Counted from the first letter of the stretch, positions 1-8,519 are shown. The stretch is DNA of 64,000 nt from Gemmatimonadota bacterium (GCA_027307165.1 DAHUXM010000018.1:124001-188000); one strand, 5' to 3'. The notes: generated from the letters alone by a model not told the origin. Made by a program: numbers and translations.

Positions 1-179
1 GCGCCAGCACTCACATACTCGTCGTGAATCGAGCTGATGAGCTCCGGCGCGCGAATGCTCAGCTCATCGTAGCACTGATTGATGAACACACCGCGGGCGT
101 AGATCATCGTCCCCATCGCGCCGTCGAAAACGACCAGCGCCTCGGGATCGAGCAGCCGCCTCAGCAGCGCGTCACGCAA
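1..179 (-). CDS. homocysteine S-methyltransferase / methylene-THF reductase, N-terminal part (runs off the left edge)
   Basis: Only the first 59 codons are inside the window. Reading the minus strand from a TTG at 177-179 gives a peptide with the segment FDGAMGTMIYARGVFINQ followed by CYDEL and APELISSIHDEY, which is the opening of the Pfam homocysteine S-methyltransferase barrel. The 'YARGVFINQCYDEL' wording is typical of the bifunctional homocysteine S-methyltransferase/5,10-methylenetetrahydrofolate reductase proteins rather than of MetH. The TTG overlaps the metH stop codon by 8 bp and a GGGAG lies 7 bases upstream, so translation is probably coupled to metH. If bifunctional, the protein would supply methyl-THF to MetH; the reductase half is outside the window, so that part is inference. 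Confidence 0.75.
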   Translation of the reverse strand, partial: MRDALLRRLLDPEALVVFDGAMGTMIYARGVFINQCYDELSIRAPELISSIHDEYVSAG

Positions 180-3100
180 GCGCGGGCTCCCGCTCTGCCG
201 CGGCGCCGCGCACGGCATAGTATCGCGCCTCGGGATGGTGCATGATCACAGCCGCAGTCGATTGCTCCGGCATCAGTTGGAACGACTCGCTCAACACCAT
301 GCCGATCTCCTCGCTCGCGGGGAGCAACCTGAAGACAACTGCGTGATCTTCCAGATCCGGGCAGGCGCCGTAACCCCAGGAATAGCGTTTGCCCGAATCG
401 ATGCCCAACTCCGCCTTGACGTTTCGGTGACTCCATTCCGCCAACGCCTCGGCTGTCTCGACGCCGAGCCCGTGACGGTAGTACGCCTCAGCATATTCGT
501 TCGCGGCCTGCAGTGTGGCGAACTTCTCCGTGGCCGCATGGCCGACGGTCACAACTTGCAGCGGAAGCACGTCGACGACACCCGAGTCGACCGAACGGAC
601 GTAATCCGCGAGACAGAGCCTCTCGCGTCCTACCATTCGCGGGAACGTGAAGCGTGCAGTCTCGCGCTTCGTTCCGTCCGCTGCGTAGGCATCGGCGTCG
701 TAAACGATGATCTCGTTGCCTGACGACTGCACCGGAAAATATCCGTACACGACTTCCGGCTTGAGCCACCCCTCGGCTTTCGCCTCCGCCTTGAGTCGCT
801 CCAGCACGGGCTCGAACTCCTCGCGCACGGTGCGCTGATACTGTTCGCCCGATCCGCGAGCGCCCCACTGGAGGCGATACAACTCGTCCAGATCGAGATG
901 CGCGAACACGTCGTCGAGCGGAATGTCGCGTAGCACACGCGGGCCCCAGAACGGCGGCGTCGGGATCGGATTGTCGGCAGCGACGTCGCTACGTGTCGTC
1001 GAATCTGTTCCGGCAGCGGTGTCCTTCCCTACCTGCGTATGCAGAAAGATGTCCTTGTGCGCGTCGGACATCAGCTTCTCGACGAAGTCGGCGTTGCGAG
1101 TGTCATCCTGCAGCACGTCCATGGTGTCGAGACCTTCGAACGCGTCCTTGCAGTAGAACACACCGGCATCGTACGCGCGCTCACCGTCCACGAACATCGC
1201 GCGCCGTCCAAAGCGCCGGTTGATAGCGGCGCCGCCAATCATCACGGGGATGTGGATGCCACGCTTGTCCAGCTCCTGCACGCACAACGGCATCTGCTTG
1301 GATGTAGAAACCAGCAACGCGCTCAACCCGATCGCGTCGGCATTGACCTCGATCGCCTTCTCGATGATCGTATTCACAGGGACCTGCTTGCCCAGGTCGT
1401 ACACGGTGTAGCCGTTGTTCGAGAGGATCGTGTTGACGAGCGACTTTCCGATGTCGTGCACGTCGCCGTACACGGTCGCGAGCACCACGCGGCCCTTGGT
1501 GTACCCCTCGCTCTTCTCCAGAAACTTCTCGAGATGCTGCACGGCCTTCTTCATCACTTCGGCAGACTGCAGTACGAACGGAAGAATCAACTCACCAGCG
1601 CCGAACTTGTCGCCGACGTCCTTCATCGCCGGCAGCAGAACGCCGTTCAGCACGCGAACCGGATCGGTGCGCACGTTCGCGGCATCGAGCGCATCCTCGA
1701 TCCCCTCCTTCTTTCGGTGCAACACCATCCAGTGAATCTTGGCATCCGCCGTCATGCCTGCCGTCGGATCTTCCTTGGCCGCCGGACCGGACGTGCCTGT
1801 TTCCGGCGCCGCGGAGAAGTACTCTATGAACATCTGCAACGCATCGGGCCTGCGATTGAACACGAGATCGTCGGCGACCGCGCGCTCCGCAGCCGATATC
1901 TCTGCGTACGGCCTGATGTGCGCCGGATTCACGATCGCGGCGTCCAGCCCAGCCTGTACGCAGTGGTGCAGGAACACCGAATTGAGCACCGAGCGCGCCT
2001 CGGTAGTCAATCCGAACGACACGTTTGAAACGCCGAGAATCGTTCCGACACCCGGCAGCTCGCGCTTGATGAGTCTGATTCCTTCGATAGTCTCAGCCGC
2101 GGAATCGATCCACTCCGCATCACCGGTCGCGAGCGTGAAGGTGAGCGCGTCGTACAACAGATCTTCCGGCGCAAGGCCATACTCGCCCACCGCTATGTTG
2201 TAGATCTTGCGAGCCACTTCCAGTTTCCGCTCGCGCGTCTTGGCCATGCCGATCTCGTCGATCGTAAGCGCAACGACAGCTGCACCGTGCTTCTTGACCA
2301 GAGGCACAATGGATTCGATACGTTTGCGGCCGTTCTCCATGTTGATCGAATTCACGATCGCGCGGCCCGGCACATGTTCCAGTGCTGCCGCAACGGCGTT
2401 TGCTTCGGTGGAATCGATCATGAGCGGCGCTTCGACGCCCATCGACAGCAGCTTCACCACCTGGGACATCTGCTCCGCTTCGTCCGATCGCTCGGTCACG
2501 GCTACGCATACGTCCAGCACGTGCGCGCCCGAATCCACCTGTTCGCGCCCAACCTCGACGATCGACTCGTAGTCCTCCGCGAGCAGAAAGCGCTTGACGC
2601 GACGCGAGCCCTGCGCGTTGACACGCTCGCCGACTATCAACGGTGGCGGCGTCTGACGCAGTGAAGTCGCGCGCATCGCCGAGGAGACCATGGGGAGACG
2701 GGGCTCCTCGCGCTCGCGCGTCGACGGCTTCGCTCCGGGTGCGCGCAGCTCATTCACGCGCGTGACTATCGCTGCGAGATGCTCGGGGGTCGTTCCACAA
2801 CAGCCACCGACAATACGAACGCCGAAATCGCGTACGAACTCGCCAAGCGCGTCTGCCATCGGCGCGGGCTCCAGCGGATAGATCGCGTCGCCGGTGCCCG
2901 TGTTGAGCGGCAGTCCGGCGTTCGGAATCACCGACAACGGCAGCTTCGCATTCTCCGCGAGGAACCGAATCGGCTCGCGCATGTGCTCGGGGCCGGTCGA
3001 ACAGTTGAGGCCGATCACATCCACGTGCAGCGATTCCAGCGTCGTCATTGCACTCGCGATGTCGGTGCCGAGCAGCATGCGGCCACTCACGTCGAGCGTC

Positions 3101-3720
3101 ACCTGCGCCTGCACGGCGACACGCTTCCCCATCTCCTGGAACGCGCGCTCGATGCCGACAACCGCCGCCTTTACTTCGAGAATGTCCTGCGACGTCTCGA
3201 TGAGAAGCACATCCACGCCGCCCTCGATGAGCGCCTTCGCCTGTGCGCAGTAGTTCGACGCGAGCTCTTCGAAGGTCACTTTCGACAGAACGGGATCCGT
3301 GCTGGACGGGAGCATCCCGGTCGGACCCATTGAGCCGGCCACGAATCGTGGACGATCCGGCGTCGCGAACTTGTCGCACGCGGCGCGGGCGAGCTGCGCG
3401 GCCTTCACGTTCAGATCGTGCGCCCTGTCCAGCAGCCCCCACTCTTCCAGTCGGCGCGGCGTCGATTGAAAGGTGCACGTCTCGACGACATCACACCCGA
3501 CGGCGAGGAACGATTCGTGAATTTCCTGAATCACATCGGGGCGCGTGAGCACCAGATTGTCATTGCATCCTTCGAGCGCCTTGCCACCGAAATCGTCGGG
3601 GGTGAGGTGATAGCGCTGGATGTTGGTTCCCATCGCGCCGTCGTAGACGAGGACGCGGTCGGCGAGCGCGGCGAGATATGCGGACGAAGTGAAGCGATCG
3701 GGAGAGCTTGGAGTAGTCAT
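172..3720 (-). CDS. metH: cobalamin-dependent methionine synthase
   Basis: Transfers the methyl group of methyl-THF to homocysteine through methylcobalamin, giving methionine in the cytoplasm. All four modules of the family are present in 1182 residues: homocysteine domain (DGAMGT near residue 20; zinc ligands Cys240 in NCSTGP and Cys307-Cys308 in GGCCGTTPEH), pterin-binding domain (VGERVNAQGSR onward), cobalamin cap and Rossmann domain (DVHDIG with the cobalt-ligand His755), and the C-terminal SAM-binding reactivation domain (RYSWGYGACPDLEDH). The ATG at 3718-3720 is chosen over an open extension to 4053 because that extension crosses a riboswitch and terminator and carries no family sequence; a GGTGG lies just upstream. 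Regulation is predicted through the SAM-II-like leader directly upstream. Confidence 0.97.
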   Translation of the reverse strand: MTTPSSPDRFTSSAYLAALADRVLVYDGAMGTNIQRYHLTPDDFGGKALEGCNDNLVLTRPDVIQEIHESFLAVGCDVVETCTFQSTPRRLEEWGLLDRAHDLNVKAAQLARAACDKFATPDRPRFVAGSMGPTGMLPSSTDPVLSKVTFEELASNYCAQAKALIEGGVDVLLIETSQDILEVKAAVVGIERAFQEMGKRVAVQAQVTLDVSGRMLLGTDIASAMTTLESLHVDVIGLNCSTGPEHMREPIRFLAENAKLPLSVIPNAGLPLNTGTGDAIYPLEPAPMADALGEFVRDFGVRIVGGCCGTTPEHLAAIVTRVNELRAPGAKPSTREREEPRLPMVSSAMRATSLRQTPPPLIVGERVNAQGSRRVKRFLLAEDYESIVEVGREQVDSGAHVLDVCVAVTERSDEAEQMSQVVKLLSMGVEAPLMIDSTEANAVAAALEHVPGRAIVNSINMENGRKRIESIVPLVKKHGAAVVALTIDEIGMAKTRERKLEVARKIYNIAVGEYGLAPEDLLYDALTFTLATGDAEWIDSAAETIEGIRLIKRELPGVGTILGVSNVSFGLTTEARSVLNSVFLHHCVQAGLDAAIVNPAHIRPYAEISAAERAVADDLVFNRRPDALQMFIEYFSAAPETGTSGPAAKEDPTAGMTADAKIHWMVLHRKKEGIEDALDAANVRTDPVRVLNGVLLPAMKDVGDKFGAGELILPFVLQSAEVMKKAVQHLEKFLEKSEGYTKGRVVLATVYGDVHDIGKSLVNTILSNNGYTVYDLGKQVPVNTIIEKAIEVNADAIGLSALLVSTSKQMPLCVQELDKRGIHIPVMIGGAAINRRFGRRAMFVDGERAYDAGVFYCKDAFEGLDTMDVLQDDTRNADFVEKLMSDAHKDIFLHTQVGKDTAAGTDSTTRSDVAADNPIPTPPFWGPRVLRDIPLDDVFAHLDLDELYRLQWGARGSGEQYQRTVREEFEPVLERLKAEAKAEGWLKPEVVYGYFPVQSSGNEIIVYDADAYAADGTKRETARFTFPRMVGRERLCLADYVRSVDSGVVDVLPLQVVTVGHAATEKFATLQAANEYAEAYYRHGLGVETAEALAEWSHRNVKAELGIDSGKRYSWGYGACPDLEDHAVVFRLLPASEEIGMVLSESFQLMPEQSTAAVIMHHPEARYYAVRGAAAEREPALA

Positions 3721-3734
3721 ACCACCGTAAATAC

Positions 3735-3764
3735 AAAAAGAGGCCCAGCGGGGAGCGCCGGGCC
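3735..3764 (-). terminator. intrinsic terminator in the metH leader
   Basis: On the minus strand GGCCCGGCG and CGCTGGGCC form a 9-bp stem (one G-U pair) around a 5-base loop, followed by CTCTTTTTG. It ends only about 15 bases before the metH ATG, so it cannot serve an upstream gene without also blocking metH. The 5' arm contains GGCGCT, which is exactly complementary to AGCGCC in the 3' end of the riboswitch (3771-3776), a ready-made antiterminator. Confidence 0.8.
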
Positions 3765-3770
3765 ATGAGG

Positions 3771-3823
3771 GGCGCTTTAGCGAAAGTTTTACGTGGTCGC
3801 AATTTGCCTGAAATCGCCACGGG
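3771..3823 (-). promoter_or_regulatory. SAM-II (SAM-alpha) riboswitch aptamer upstream of metH
   Basis: The minus strand reads like the SAM-II fold known from metA/metX/metH leaders: P1 from CGTGG (3817-3821) and CCACG (3792-3796); the conserved GATTT at 3811-3815 at the start of the loop; TTGC at 3799-3802 before the second P1 arm; an A-rich joining segment starting TAAAA; and the conserved GCTAAA at 3776-3781 that forms the pseudoknot. The loop GGC can pair with GCC just 3' of GCTAAA. Recognition is by eye against the known consensus, not by a covariance model. Gene context (metH) is the expected one. The aptamer is followed by an intrinsic terminator, suggesting transcriptional control. 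Confidence 0.8.
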
Positions 3824-3838
3824 TATCGGTTGTCTCGA

Positions 3839-3867
3839 ACGATAGCCCCGAAAGCCCCCCGGGACAA
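3839..3867 (-). promoter_or_regulatory. sigma-70-like promoter for the metH transcript
   Basis: Minus strand TTGTCC (3862-3867), 17-bp spacer, TATCGT (3839-3844). Each hexamer matches the consensus at four of six bases. It would start transcription about 10 bases before the riboswitch, which is where a promoter for a SAM-II leader is expected. Placement supports it more than the hexamers do. Confidence 0.45.
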
Positions 3868-3872
3868 GGGTC

Positions 3873-3896
3873 GTCCATCCGATAAGCCGGATGGAC
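3873..3896 (-). other. perfect 9-bp hairpin between yggT and the metH promoter
   Basis: GTCCATCCG and CGGATGGAC flank a 6-base loop, 12 bases after the yggT stop. It is well placed to end the upstream transcript or protect its 3' end, but no T-tract follows, so an intrinsic terminator is not shown. Confidence 0.5.
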
Positions 3897-3908
3897 GGAT
3901 ATAGTCGC

Positions 3909-4505
3909 CTACATCCCGACCATCCGCAGGAAGGCCCACTCGAGAATCCCGAGCAGGAAATACGCTACGATCGGCGTGATATCGAACATGCCGAGTCGAG
4001 GGACGATGTCCCGGAGGGGTCGGAGCAGGGGCTCGGTAAGGGCGAACGCCCACCGCACCCAGCCGGAAAACGGCGATATCGGTAGCCAGGAGACGAGAAC
4101 CACGATTATGATCGCGAGCCGCAGGACGTCGAATGTGAGTTTCACGAGCATCACGAAGAGCCCCGCGGGACCGGACGACGCCGCGAAGATCATCGCCACG
4201 AGCCCCTGGAGCACGAAATCGAGGCCGCTGATGATCACGATTCCGAGGAACACCGCTCCGACCAGAGCCCAGATCGGCGCCGAACTCGGACTGCCACCCG
4301 CGCGCACGATGCGCCGCTCGATGGGTGTCACCATGGGATCGACGAATCGGCGGATGGTTCGTGCCATCGGATGAAATGGGTTTATCCGTCGAGTCCGAAC
4401 GAGCCAGTCGAGCAGAAAGGCGATCGCCAGGATGACAACAGCGACCGCGACTACTGTGCGGACCGCGCCGGCGAAGAGAGCAAGCAAAGGAAGCAGGGCC
4501 ATCAT
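3909..4505 (-). CDS. YggT family membrane protein
   Basis: A 198-residue integral membrane protein with two YggT repeats. The first half has a hydrophobic helix near residues 10-35 followed by the 'LLDWLVRTRRINPFHPMARTIRRFVDPM' type of segment (positions 31-60), and the second half repeats it with 'SWLPISPFSGWVRW' and 'LLRPLRDIVPRLGMFDITPIVAYFLL' (about residues 140-185). The repeated PFHP/PF..P and 'P+-R-+P' layout is diagnostic of the family. Function of YggT proteins is unsettled; roles in osmotic tolerance and, for chloroplast/cyanobacterial relatives, membrane organisation have been reported. Its ATG overlaps the stop of the preceding gene (ATGA), so the two are one operon. Confidence 0.88.
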   Translation of the reverse strand: MMALLPLLALFAGAVRTVVAVAVVILAIAFLLDWLVRTRRINPFHPMARTIRRFVDPMVTPIERRIVRAGGSPSSAPIWALVGAVFLGIVIISGLDFVLQGLVAMIFAASSGPAGLFVMLVKLTFDVLRLAIIIVVLVSWLPISPFSGWVRWAFALTEPLLRPLRDIVPRLGMFDITPIVAYFLLGILEWAFLRMVGM

Positions 4506-5770
4506 TTACCGGGTGAAGGATTCGCGGCTGGTTCCGGAAAGGGCTGACTGGTGGATCGTTTCACGTCGTACACGAACGACTGCACCTTCCCGTCAGACAA
4601 CTTTACGGTATAAAAGAGTTGCGCGTCGTCGGCGACCGAGTTCATCGCGATGATGCTGCCACCGGTGGGAATCGGCAGATCGCTGCGCGGCTCCAGCCGT
4701 ATGGCCGGTCCGCCGCCCATGAGCCCGCGCGGTCCCATTCCCCGATCCGAGCGTCGATTGTCGCCCTCTTTCTCACGAGCCTTCCTGAGCGAATCCATGC
4801 GCTCGCGCATCTCGTTGCGCAACACTGACGGATCCTGCGGGCCGTACAGTCGCGCACTGGTTGCGCCGGTCGCCGAGCGATACACCGCGACGAGATACTC
4901 GTCACCGGCAGTCCTTGCGAACAACAAGGTGTCGTCGGCCTCGGGAATGAGCGACGGCCAACGCGTCTCGCGGATTACGTCGGTGTTGGCAAGAATGATT
5001 CTGCCGCGCGGCGCGTCGCGGTCGGTCTGGAGAAAGAAATAACTGCCGGCGTTGTCCACGAATTCGTAGCGTGAATCGAATGACTGCACGAGCTTCACGA
5101 CCGGCGCGCCGAAATTCGGCTTGGCGGGATCATCGAGATCGATGAAGTAGATGCGTGTGTGCGAATCCGCAGGATACGAGATGGTGAACACAGCGTAATG
5201 ACCGTCGTCGCTCACACGTGCAGCGTAACGCCACTCGGGATGATCGAACTGACTGAAGATCAGTGCGTCATTCGATTCGGCGCGGCCGAGTCCGTGGTAG
5301 TAGATGCGCTCGCGCCCACTTGCAGAGTCCTGGCGCACGTACAGAAAGCCCTTCTCGTCGTGCGACCATGGGGCGGGCGAGATCCGAGCGTTGTGCAACA
5401 CATCCGGAAGATCTCTTCCCGTCTGCACGTCACGAACGCGAACCTGATATGGTCCCGCGCCCGTTGCCGCGCCGACTCCGTAAGCGACGTAGCGGCCATT
5501 CGGCGACGGCGCGACGACGGAGAAGCTTCCGACCGGAAGCAGCATGCGCGGAGCCGTACCTTCTCCGCTACGCACCTGCAAGGCGCCCGACGCGTCAACG
5601 TCGAAGTACTGCCTGCCGGTCTTGAATGGCGCGAGCAGACTCGGCGGCGTCAGTTCCGTTATTGCAGAGCGTCCCGGAGCGTTCGCAGCCGTACTCTGCG
5701 CAACTACTGTCGTCGGGACGTAACCGCCAATCAGAACGGAGAGAGCCAGCCAGCGAATGTGTCGGTGCAT
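4502..5770 (-). CDS. secreted prolyl-oligopeptidase-like beta-propeller protein without a peptidase domain
   Basis: Signal peptide (MHRHIRWLALSVLIGG then ..VVAQS). Residues about 60-330 read like the propeller of S9A prolyl oligopeptidases: SPNGRYVAYG, ARISPAPWSHDEKGFLYVRQ, RVSDDGHYAVFTISYP, RIYFIDLDDP, FVDNAGSYFFLQTDRDAPRG. A complete family member has about 700 residues with a catalytic Ser-Asp-His hydrolase domain after the propeller; here the protein stops at 422 residues and the tail is a charged linker (RMDSLRKAREKEG...) plus another propeller-like strand set. No GGSNGG-type nucleophile motif is visible. It is therefore likely a binding or scaffold propeller rather than a peptidase. Upstream partner of yggT (ATGA overlap). 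Confidence 0.7.
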   Translation of the reverse strand: MHRHIRWLALSVLIGGYVPTTVVAQSTAANAPGRSAITELTPPSLLAPFKTGRQYFDVDASGALQVRSGEGTAPRMLLPVGSFSVVAPSPNGRYVAYGVGAATGAGPYQVRVRDVQTGRDLPDVLHNARISPAPWSHDEKGFLYVRQDSASGRERIYYHGLGRAESNDALIFSQFDHPEWRYAARVSDDGHYAVFTISYPADSHTRIYFIDLDDPAKPNFGAPVVKLVQSFDSRYEFVDNAGSYFFLQTDRDAPRGRIILANTDVIRETRWPSLIPEADDTLLFARTAGDEYLVAVYRSATGATSARLYGPQDPSVLRNEMRERMDSLRKAREKEGDNRRSDRGMGPRGLMGGGPAIRLEPRSDLPIPTGGSIIAMNSVADDAQLFYTVKLSDGKVQSFVYDVKRSTSQPFPEPAANPSPGK

Positions 5771-5958
5771 GGGATGGGAGTGGTTGCGTCGGAATCTACG
5801 GCAAGGTGCGACGTGCCACAGCCAACCGTACGTCGCTGCCGCGTCGCGTGTTATCCGATCCTAGATACACCGACGACCGCCATTCCGCACCGATCGAACG
5901 CCATAGATTTGTGGGCGGCTATGCAAGGCCTGCATGTGAACCAACAATCGAACGCACC

Positions 5959-6468
5959 ATGCCCGAATCGAAGGACCGCCGCTACTGGCTCCTCAAGAGT
6001 GAGCCAACCTGCTTCTCATACGACGACCTGCTGGCCTCACCCGGCCGGACGACCCACTGGAGCGGTGTGCGTAACTACCAGGCCCGCAACTTCATGCGTG
6101 ATGACATGAAGAAGGGAGACGGGGTGCTCTTCTATTACTCCGGTGCCGATCCCGCCGGTATAGTGGGGACGGCAGAGATCGTGCGGGAGGGCTACCCTGA
6201 TTTTTCCGCGTGGAACCCGTCGGACGAGCATTATGACCCAAAGAGCAGCGAGTCCAACCCGATCTGGTACATGGTCGACATCCGGGCCGGCGACCGATTC
6301 GAGAACTTCCTCGACCTCCCAGGCCTGCGGCACGTCCGCGAGCTGGAGAAGATGGAGCTGCTTAGAAAAGGAAGCCGGCTCTCGGTCCAGCCGGTCCGTC
6401 CGGACGAGTGGGCGACCATCCTCCGGATCGGCGGAATATCCCGCGGTGGACGGTCGCGAGCTCGTTGA
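5959..6468 (+). CDS. EVE domain protein
   Basis: 169 residues, essentially a single EVE (PUA-like) domain: YWLLKSEPTCFSYDDL at the start, THWSGVRNYQARNFMRDDMKKGDGVLFYYS, AGIVGTAEIVREGYPD, and WYMVDIRAGDRF. These match the human THYN1/bacterial EVE proteins, a fold that reads modified bases in nucleic acids in some contexts. The ATG at 5959 is chosen because the domain begins 8 residues later and the open frame upstream has no domain sequence. Single gene, transcribed away from the minus-strand operon; no restriction enzyme or other partner is adjacent. Confidence 0.9.
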   Translation: MPESKDRRYWLLKSEPTCFSYDDLLASPGRTTHWSGVRNYQARNFMRDDMKKGDGVLFYYSGADPAGIVGTAEIVREGYPDFSAWNPSDEHYDPKSSESNPIWYMVDIRAGDRFENFLDLPGLRHVRELEKMELLRKGSRLSVQPVRPDEWATILRIGGISRGGRSRAR

Positions 6469-6486
6469 CGGCATCGCCGGACCTGA

Positions 6487-6514
6487 GTATGTTACTGACT
6501 GGTCAGTAACATAC
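6487..6514. promoter_or_regulatory. palindromic operator upstream of the TetR gene
   Basis: A perfect inverted repeat with 13-base arms, GTATGTTACTGAC and GTCAGTAACATAC, separated by TG. It ends 11 bases before the TetR start codon. Size and symmetry fit a TetR-family dimer site, so the regulator most likely represses its own operon, including the efflux genes downstream. Confidence 0.85.
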
Positions 6515-6525
6515 CAACAACGCTT

Positions 6526-7161
6526 ATGTCAGCAGAAGTTACGGAACCGCGCTGGCGGCGGCTTCCGGAAGAACGCCCCCAACAGATACTGCACGCTGCG
6601 CTCGAGGTATTCGGCGAGCACGGCCTTGCAGGCGCACGCCTGGAAGACATTGCCAGACAGGCCGGCGTGTCCAAGGGCACCATATACCTCTACTTCCCGA
6701 ACAAGGAAGCGCTGTTCCGCGAGATGGTGCGCTCGACCATAGTCGAAGCCATCGTCGCAGGCGAGGGAATTCCAGACACAGGCTCGGCGCGTGAGCAACT
6801 GCTCGCATTCATGCAGCACTACTGGGCCTTCGTGCGCACGCCGGCTTTCTCGGTGATCTACCGGGTCGTCGTGAGCGAGCTGCACCACTTTCCGGATCTG
6901 GTGGAGTTCTACAGCACCGAAGTCATTGCCCGCACTCAAAAACTTCTCTCCGGCATAATACGGCGCGGCATCGACGCTGGAGAGTTTCGTGCGTTGGATC
7001 CAGCGGTCGCGGGGCGGATGCTGATCTCTCTCTTCAGCACGAGCGCCATGTGGTGCTGCAAGCGAAAGTACTTCCCTCACCTTCGCAACCGGCCGGACGA
7101 ACAGATATACAACGAGCTGGTCGACTTCTACCTCTCCGCGCTCCGCGCGGTACCTCAATAA
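6526..7161 (+). CDS. TetR/AcrR family transcriptional regulator
   Basis: 211 residues. The N-terminal helix-turn-helix is textbook: ILHAALEVFGEHGLAGARLEDIARQAGVSKGTIYLYFPNKEALF at residues 20-65. The C-terminal ligand domain resembles the AcrR-C type found in many efflux repressors (FMQHYWAFVRTPAFSVIYRVV). First gene of an operon: its TAA overlaps the ATG of the TolC-type gene by one base. The operator palindrome directly upstream argues for autorepression; the ligand that releases it is unknown but probably a substrate of the pump. Confidence 0.93.
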   Translation: MSAEVTEPRWRRLPEERPQQILHAALEVFGEHGLAGARLEDIARQAGVSKGTIYLYFPNKEALFREMVRSTIVEAIVAGEGIPDTGSAREQLLAFMQHYWAFVRTPAFSVIYRVVVSELHHFPDLVEFYSTEVIARTQKLLSGIIRRGIDAGEFRALDPAVAGRMLISLFSTSAMWCCKRKYFPHLRNRPDEQIYNELVDFYLSALRAVPQ

Positions 7162-8519
7162 TGAAAGGCAAATTCACCACGTGCATGGCGCTTGTGTTGA
7201 GCCTGGGTATTGCATCGGGCATAGCGGTGCAATCACTGGCCGCACAGGACACGACCACGGCGCCGGTACCATCCAAACTGTCGATCGGCGATGCGGCTCG
7301 CATTGCCGCTCGCAACAGTGCGCCGGCGCAGGGCGCACGGATACGTGTGACCGAGGCAGAGGCGCGCGTGCGCCAGAGCCGCGCGGACATGTTGCCAGCG
7401 TTGAAGGCGTCCGCGTCGCAATTCACTCGAACCCTCAACACCGCGTCGTTCGGTTTCTCGCTTCCTGGGCTCAATCCAAACGGACAGATCCTCGGCCCGT
7501 TCCACGTGCTCGACGCGCGGGGAAGTGTGGAGGCACCGTTGTTCAACTTCAGCGCCTTCGCGCGTTACCGGGCCGCCGGTGCGGCGGTCAAAGCGAGCAG
7601 CGCTGCTGCGACGGTTGCATCGGAGCAGGCCGGCTCACAGGCTGCGCTGGCGTACATCCAGGCGCAACGTGCTGAAGACGATCTCCGCGCGCGTGGCGAG
7701 GACAGTGTGCTCGCTGCCGATCTCGTGAACGTTGCACAGGCTCAGCTCGACGCCGGGACCGGCATTGCCCTGGACGTTACGCGCGCACAGGCGCAGCTCG
7801 CATCGACGCGCGCCGGTCTCATCAACTCGCGCGCGGCGCGTGACCGGACACTCATCGCGCTTGCGCGCGCGCTCAACGTTCCACCGCGCACGCCGCTCGT
7901 TCTGACCGATTCACTCGGCAGCATGGACACCACGGCCGTAACCACCGACGAGGCGGCGGCTACCGAGCGGGCGTTGCGGAACCGACCCGATCTGCTCCAG
8001 GCAGAGGCGCGCATTGCAGCTGCTCAACAGGCGGTAAGTGCTATTCGCGCCGAGTACCTGCCGACCGTGTCGCTCGTCGCCGACGACGGCGTCAACGGAC
8101 TGTCGGTACATCACATGTTGAATACTTACGAATACGGTCTTCAGATATCGGTTCCGGTGCTCGATGGACTCCGTCGCTCCGGGCGCATTCAGGAGCAGCA
8201 AGGTCTGGTGCGCGAAGCGCAGGTGCAGCAGCAGGACATCCGGCAGCAGGCCGCCGCGGACGTCAGTACCGCGATCCTGGACCTGCACGCAGCGGAGCAG
8301 CAGGTGCAGGCGACGCGGGAACAGCTGAGGCTCGCCGAGCAGGAAGTCTCGCAGGCGCGCGAGCGTTTTCGCGCGGGGGTAGCCGGTAACGCTGATGTCA
8401 TAACGGCTCTGCTGGGACTCACCACGGCGCGCACCTCGGTAATCGATGCGCAAACGAATTTCCAGACGGCTCGCGTCGCGCTCGCGCGCGCGCAAGGCGT
8501 CGTCACGACCCTTCCCTGA
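7161..8519 (+). CDS. TolC-family outer membrane efflux channel
   Basis: 452 residues with a signal peptide (MKGKFTTCMALVLSLGIASG..SLAAQ) and the two OEP repeats of TolC proteins. Typical positions are LSIGDAARIAARNSAPAQGARIRVTEAEARV near residue 40, RADMLPALKASAS, then long heptad-rich helices rich in Ala/Gln (QAALAYIQAQRAEDDL; AEQQVQATREQL) and the second half NRPDLLQAEARIAAAQQAV and YLPTVSLVADDGVNG. It forms the trimeric duct through the outer membrane for the adaptor encoded next. Start codon overlaps the tetR stop. Confidence 0.92.
   Translation: MKGKFTTCMALVLSLGIASGIAVQSLAAQDTTTAPVPSKLSIGDAARIAARNSAPAQGARIRVTEAEARVRQSRADMLPALKASASQFTRTLNTASFGFSLPGLNPNGQILGPFHVLDARGSVEAPLFNFSAFARYRAAGAAVKASSAAATVASEQAGSQAALAYIQAQRAEDDLRARGEDSVLAADLVNVAQAQLDAGTGIALDVTRAQAQLASTRAGLINSRAARDRTLIALARALNVPPRTPLVLTDSLGSMDTTAVTTDEAAATERALRNRPDLLQAEARIAAAQQAVSAIRAEYLPTVSLVADDGVNGLSVHHMLNTYEYGLQISVPVLDGLRRSGRIQEQQGLVREAQVQQQDIRQQAAADVSTAILDLHAAEQQVQATREQLRLAEQEVSQARERFRAGVAGNADVITALLGLTTARTSVIDAQTNFQTARVALARAQGVVTTLP

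Noticed and set aside
3721-4053. Extension of metH by 111 codons at its N-terminus
   Set aside because: It runs through the riboswitch, terminator and promoter and into the end of yggT, and shows no family sequence; the domain starts just after the ATG at 3720.
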